A DNA stretch of 64,000 nucleotides from Leucobacter luti. Its GTDB lineage: Bacteria; Actinomycetota; Actinomycetes; Actinomycetales; Microbacteriaceae. How positions within the stretch are numbered: the stretch's first letter is position 1; each line of letters starts with the position of its first letter. The stretch covers positions 2,666,001 through 2,730,000 of the forward strand of contig NZ_CP080492.1 in assembly GCF_019464495.1 (NCBI RefSeq), read 5' to 3'. Made by a program: the position numbers and the translations under genes. Shown piece by piece: positions 61,126 to 64,000 of the stretch. The notes below the pieces were generated by a model, which worked only from the letters and a program-made list of their open reading frames with translations, searched no databases and was not told where the DNA came from.

Positions 61126-61273
61126 GTCCCCGGGGGAGCTCTGAGGTCGGAGGAGTGAGCGGCAGGGTGCCAGTGGGCCGCCAGAGAACTTCGCATTGTG
61201 GATAGCGCTGAGCTCGCAGCCGCGGCAGGCTTGTCTCATACCTTCAACCAGCGTCGCGAGAAGGAGACATCAC

Positions 61274-61720
61274 GTGCGAGAACAATTCAAGGCGGCCATG
61301 CGCCAGTGGCACACGGGGATCTGCCTGGTGACCTCCGCCGGCAATGGTGAACGCCCCATCGGGCTCGTGTGCACCTCGTTCACCTCGCTCTCACTCGATC
61401 CGGTGTTGGTGAGTTGGGCAGTTGATCATGCGTCCTCGTCGATCGATGCGTGGCGTGCGGCGGGATCCTACGCACTGCACGTGTTGCCGCCGAGTGAGCG
61501 CCCGCTTGACCATCCCCTCGTTGCCGCGTTCGCGCAGCGTGGCGGGGACAAGTTTCGCGGTCTGGACTTTGCGCTCAATCACCATGGTGATCCCGTGTTC
61601 CCCGGCCTCGCCACGCGCTTTGACTGCGTGCTTCACGAGCGCATCACCGTTGGGGATCACGACCTCATGATTGGTCGACCGACTGCCATCACTCACCCTC
61701 CACAGAATCGAGCATCATGA
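61274..61720 (+). CDS. Flavin reductase family protein
   Basis: The 148-residue protein belongs to the FMN-binding split-barrel reductases, which supply reduced flavin to a partner oxygenase. It shows AMRQWHTGICLVTSAG, GLVCTSFTSLSLDPVLVSWAVD and HVLPPSERPLDH. It ends soon after VGDHDLMIGRPTAITHP, short of the usual tail by 10-20 residues; the last bases overlap the next gene (ATGA). GTG 61274 has AGGAG 8 nt upstream, dropping 26 residues of the longer frame. Its partner is the LLM monooxygenase just downstream. Confidence 0.9.
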   Translation: MREQFKAAMRQWHTGICLVTSAGNGERPIGLVCTSFTSLSLDPVLVSWAVDHASSSIDAWRAAGSYALHVLPPSERPLDHPLVAAFAQRGGDKFRGLDFALNHHGDPVFPGLATRFDCVLHERITVGDHDLMIGRPTAITHPPQNRAS

Positions 61721-62823
61721 TCCGCGATATTCTCAACGGCGAAGATTTCAAGCTTGGCCTCTTTTCTCCCAACTGCTCTGGCGGCCTCGCGGTCACTCAG
61801 ATCCCGGAGCGATGGAGTGCGAGCTGGGAGGACAACCTGGCTCTTGCTCACGCCGCTGAGGCGGCGGGGATCGACTTCCTCCTGCCCATCGCGCGATTCA
61901 TTGGGTACCAGGGCGACACGAACTTTCATGGCGCGGTGCTGGATCCGATCGTATGGGCAGCAGGGCTTCTCGCGAGCACGAAACGGATCAACGTTTTTTC
62001 CACCGTGCATACGGCGTTCAACAACCCGATGGTGGTGGCGAAGCAGCTGGCGACACTTGACCAACTCGGTGGCGGAGGCCGCGCCGGGTTGAATGTGGTG
62101 GCAGGGTGGAATCTTCCCGAGTATGAGGCTCTCGGCACCCCCATGCCGGAGGCACACGATGACCGCTACGGCTTCGCCGCTGAGTGGCTCGACATCATTG
62201 AGCGTGCGTGGTCTGCCGAGGGGAAGTTTCAGTACGACGGAACGTTCTACCAGTTGAAAGACAGTGAATCGGAGCCGAAACCGCACGGCGGTCGAGTGCC
62301 GATCCTGAACGCCGGTTCTTCAGCACAGGGGCGTGACTTTGCCGCCCATTTCTCCGACTTTGCGTTTACGATCATTCCCGATGCTGAGACGGGCGCGGGC
62401 ATCGCACGGCGCATGAAAGAAGAGGCGCGCGCAACGTACCAGCGCGAGGTCGGGGTGCTCACTCTGAGCCACGTGGTGTGTCGGGAAAGCCGATCGGAGG
62501 CGGATGACTATCTTGCCTACTATGCCGAGGAGAATGCGGATTGGGGCGCGGTGGATTATCTGATGGGGCTGCAGGGGTTGCACGCGCAGTCGTTCACGCC
62601 TGAGATGCTTCAGACGATGCGTTCTCGGTTCGCGTCAGGACACGGTTCGCTTCCGATTGTGGGAACACCTGAAGACGTTGCTGAGCAGATCCGTGCGGTG
62701 AGTGACGCTGGCTTCGACGGCATGACCCTCGCGTTTGTCGACTACACGTCCGAAGTTGCGCGGTTTGGCCGCGAAGTGATGCCGATCCTGGAGCGAATGG
62801 GTGTGCGGCTCCCGCGCAAATAG
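61717..62823 (+). CDS. LLM-class flavin-dependent monooxygenase
   Basis: The 368-residue luciferase-like protein resembles the SsuD/SfnG/RutA type: FKLGLFSPNCSGGLAV, AEAAGIDFLLPIARFIGYQG, VFSTVHTAFNNPMVVAKQLATLDQL, GRAGLNVVAGWNLPEY, VPILNAGSSAQGRDFAA (flavin phosphate loop) and IVGTPEDVAEQI. GLNVVAGWN is shared with nitrilotriacetate and sulfonate monooxygenases. It takes reduced flavin from the reductase encoded just upstream (4-bp overlap). Possible substrates include an organosulfur or N-heterocycle; the AraC gene next to it may sense it. Confidence 0.9.
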   Translation: MIRDILNGEDFKLGLFSPNCSGGLAVTQIPERWSASWEDNLALAHAAEAAGIDFLLPIARFIGYQGDTNFHGAVLDPIVWAAGLLASTKRINVFSTVHTAFNNPMVVAKQLATLDQLGGGGRAGLNVVAGWNLPEYEALGTPMPEAHDDRYGFAAEWLDIIERAWSAEGKFQYDGTFYQLKDSESEPKPHGGRVPILNAGSSAQGRDFAAHFSDFAFTIIPDAETGAGIARRMKEEARATYQREVGVLTLSHVVCRESRSEADDYLAYYAEENADWGAVDYLMGLQGLHAQSFTPEMLQTMRSRFASGHGSLPIVGTPEDVAEQIRAVSDAGFDGMTLAFVDYTSEVARFGREVMPILERMGVRLPRK

Positions 62824-62824
62824 C

Positions 62825-63871
62825 ATGCCTGGGAATCTGCTCACGGACTACCCCGTGGCTTGCACGTCGAGCCCCGGGCGACTTCGTGATGCGGTGGATG
62901 GACTGACTGGATATGACCACGCGGTGCTGGGGCCTGCGATGACGCAGCGGCGGGCAGCCGCGCCGGACTGTGGGGCGCGGCAGCGTGCGGCGCCGTTGCG
63001 CGAGCTGCAGCCAGGGAGGGTCAACGGACTCCGGTTCGAGAGCCTCTCACTGGTCTTCGTCGCCTACGGGACGCGCGTCCAGGTGGTGGCGCCTCCGACG
63101 CGAGAACAGGTGGTGCTCGTTGTCCCCCTCGGGCCGATGCGGGTGGAGGTGGGCGGTCACGGCGCGCAGCTGACGACGCCGTTTGCGCTCTCGAGTTCGA
63201 TGGAAACGACGATGCACCCCGACCCGAGCGCGGGCGCGCTTGTTGGCGCGGTGCCCGTTGCTGAGCTGACCGCGCAGTTGTGCGAGAGTTTCGGTGCGGA
63301 GCGCGAGTTCGCTGTGGATCTGGCTCAGCCGCGACCGATTCCGCTGAACGCGGCCCCTGCCCTGCACCGCGTCTGGTCAGAGTTTGCCGGGCGCCCGACG
63401 CTGGATCCGACTCCGTTGTTTGACCGTCTTGTCATCGGGCTCGCGCCCTACGTGAGCTATGGCTCAGCCCTGCGCCCCGACCCGGTCGGCGTCGGTGCCG
63501 CGTCAGCGCACCCACTGGTGTCGCGCAACTCGCCGCCGCCGTATCTCACACACGCCGCGCGCTATCTGCGTCGTCACCTCGCTGATCCGATCTCACTCAC
63601 AGAGCTCGGGACCATCGTGGGGATCGGAAGCCGGCAGCTGCAGCTTGCGTTCCAGGCCCACCTCGGGTGCACCGCGCAGGAGTATTTGCGCAGTGCCCGG
63701 CTCGATCAGGCCTGGAGTGTGCTGCGCGAGCGCGCGCCAGGGTCGGGAGCCAGCGGTGAGCGAAACGTCGCGGCCGTTGCAGCCGAAGTGGGGATCCCGC
63801 ACAGTGGACGGTTTTCACAGTACTTTTTTGAACGCTTTGGTGTGCTGCCTTCCGCTGTGCGAGGGGCGTGA
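62825..63871 (+). CDS. AraC-family transcriptional regulator
   Basis: The 348-residue protein has an N-terminal AraC-binding-like domain (about residues 55-230) and a C-terminal AraC DNA-binding domain. This contains two helix-turn-helix units: LTELGTIVGIGSRQLQLAFQAHLGCTAQEYLRSARL near residue 258, and NVAAVAAEVGIPHSGRFSQYFFERFGVLPSAVR near 312. The start is ATG 62825, 1 nt after the stop of the monooxygenase gene, so it is in the same operon and probably activates it in response to the substrate. Confidence 0.9.
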   Translation: MPGNLLTDYPVACTSSPGRLRDAVDGLTGYDHAVLGPAMTQRRAAAPDCGARQRAAPLRELQPGRVNGLRFESLSLVFVAYGTRVQVVAPPTREQVVLVVPLGPMRVEVGGHGAQLTTPFALSSSMETTMHPDPSAGALVGAVPVAELTAQLCESFGAEREFAVDLAQPRPIPLNAAPALHRVWSEFAGRPTLDPTPLFDRLVIGLAPYVSYGSALRPDPVGVGAASAHPLVSRNSPPPYLTHAARYLRRHLADPISLTELGTIVGIGSRQLQLAFQAHLGCTAQEYLRSARLDQAWSVLRERAPGSGASGERNVAAVAAEVGIPHSGRFSQYFFERFGVLPSAVRGA

Positions 63872-63938
63872 TCGGAACGTGCCGCGATCAGCGGCGTGCG
63901 TGGCCCTGAAGCCAGTGTCTTCCACGGATTCTCTGCCC

Positions 63939-64000
63939 ATGCCAGCACGAGATATCTCTGCGGGGGAGGTTGTGGCGGAGGCTTGGGCGAGCTCGGGGAG
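63939..64000 (+). CDS. Possible start of a further gene (partial)
   Basis: ATG 63939 opens a frame MPARDISAGEVVAEAWASSG that runs off the window. It could be the start of a CaiB-type CoA-transferase or another protein, but 20 residues are too few to tell. No Shine-Dalgarno is obvious. Confidence 0.3.
   Translation, partial: MPARDISAGEVVAEAWASSG

Noticed and set aside
1..64000. CRISPR array, prophage, insertion sequence or defence island
   Set aside because: The tandem arrays lack spacers of regular length between repeats, no cas, integrase or transposase frame exists, and the genes are typical chromosomal ones.

Overview
The window is one stretch of a high-GC actinobacterial chromosome. The best fit is Microbacteriaceae, probably Leucobacter or a close relative; the family is well supported and the genus is my inference. 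The signs are a mycothiol synthase gene (mshD), an MTES_1575-type nuclease domain, a DUF3073 protein, a polyphosphate kinase/phosphate-uptake locus, and many genes whose start codon lies 6-7 nt after a TANNNT -10 box (leaderless mRNAs). There is no phage, insertion sequence, CRISPR array or rRNA operon. Two tRNA genes, Ala(CGC) and Lys(UUU), are present.

Layout. 0-16 kb: end of an FAD oxidoreductase and a cupin, a uracil/xanthine permease, a large helicase-like protein with eroded ATPase motifs, FmdB, 5-formyl-THF cyclo-ligase, galU, acetyltransferase, tRNA-Ala, CPBP protease, a CDF metal exporter with its ArsR regulator, a LysE exporter, a MocR regulator and a VOC protein. 16-29 kb: tRNA-Lys, an APC permease, the pstSCAB phosphate importer with a PHO box, and a translationally coupled operon of atypical response regulator, mshD, ppk and mutT1. 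29-46 kb: small membrane proteins, YgfZ, phosphoglycerate mutase, DUF3073, DUF445, an RND pump with a very long C-terminal extension, a DEAD-box helicase, acyl-CoA oxidase, prolyl aminopeptidase and a zinc metallopeptidase. 46-64 kb: LysE exporter, LysR-like protein with MGMT-like partner, VIT transporter, ABC-F protein, SRPBCC protein, methyltransferase, a decayed patch (acetyltransferase and luciferase-like remnants), an LLM oxidoreductase, an ABC exporter pair, leucyl and M18 aminopeptidases, and a flavin reductase/LLM monooxygenase/AraC cluster.

Two features stand out. First, gaps between genes are loaded with short tandem repeats (units of 3, 5, 7, 8, 18, 20 and 30 bp) and with three copies of a roughly 65-90 bp palindromic repeat family. 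Second, five or six genes carry an apparent single frameshift. Most are explained by one missing G or C in a homopolymer, which points to sequence errors rather than true decay, except in the decayed patch near 53.2-54 kb.

Functionally the window is mostly housekeeping: phosphate uptake and storage, one-carbon metabolism, sugar-nucleotide synthesis, peptide turnover and efflux. I found no convincing new defence or mobile system. The best leads are the palindromic repeat family, the triplet-repeat promoter at 52.6 kb, the ATPase-dead helicase and the RND pump tail.
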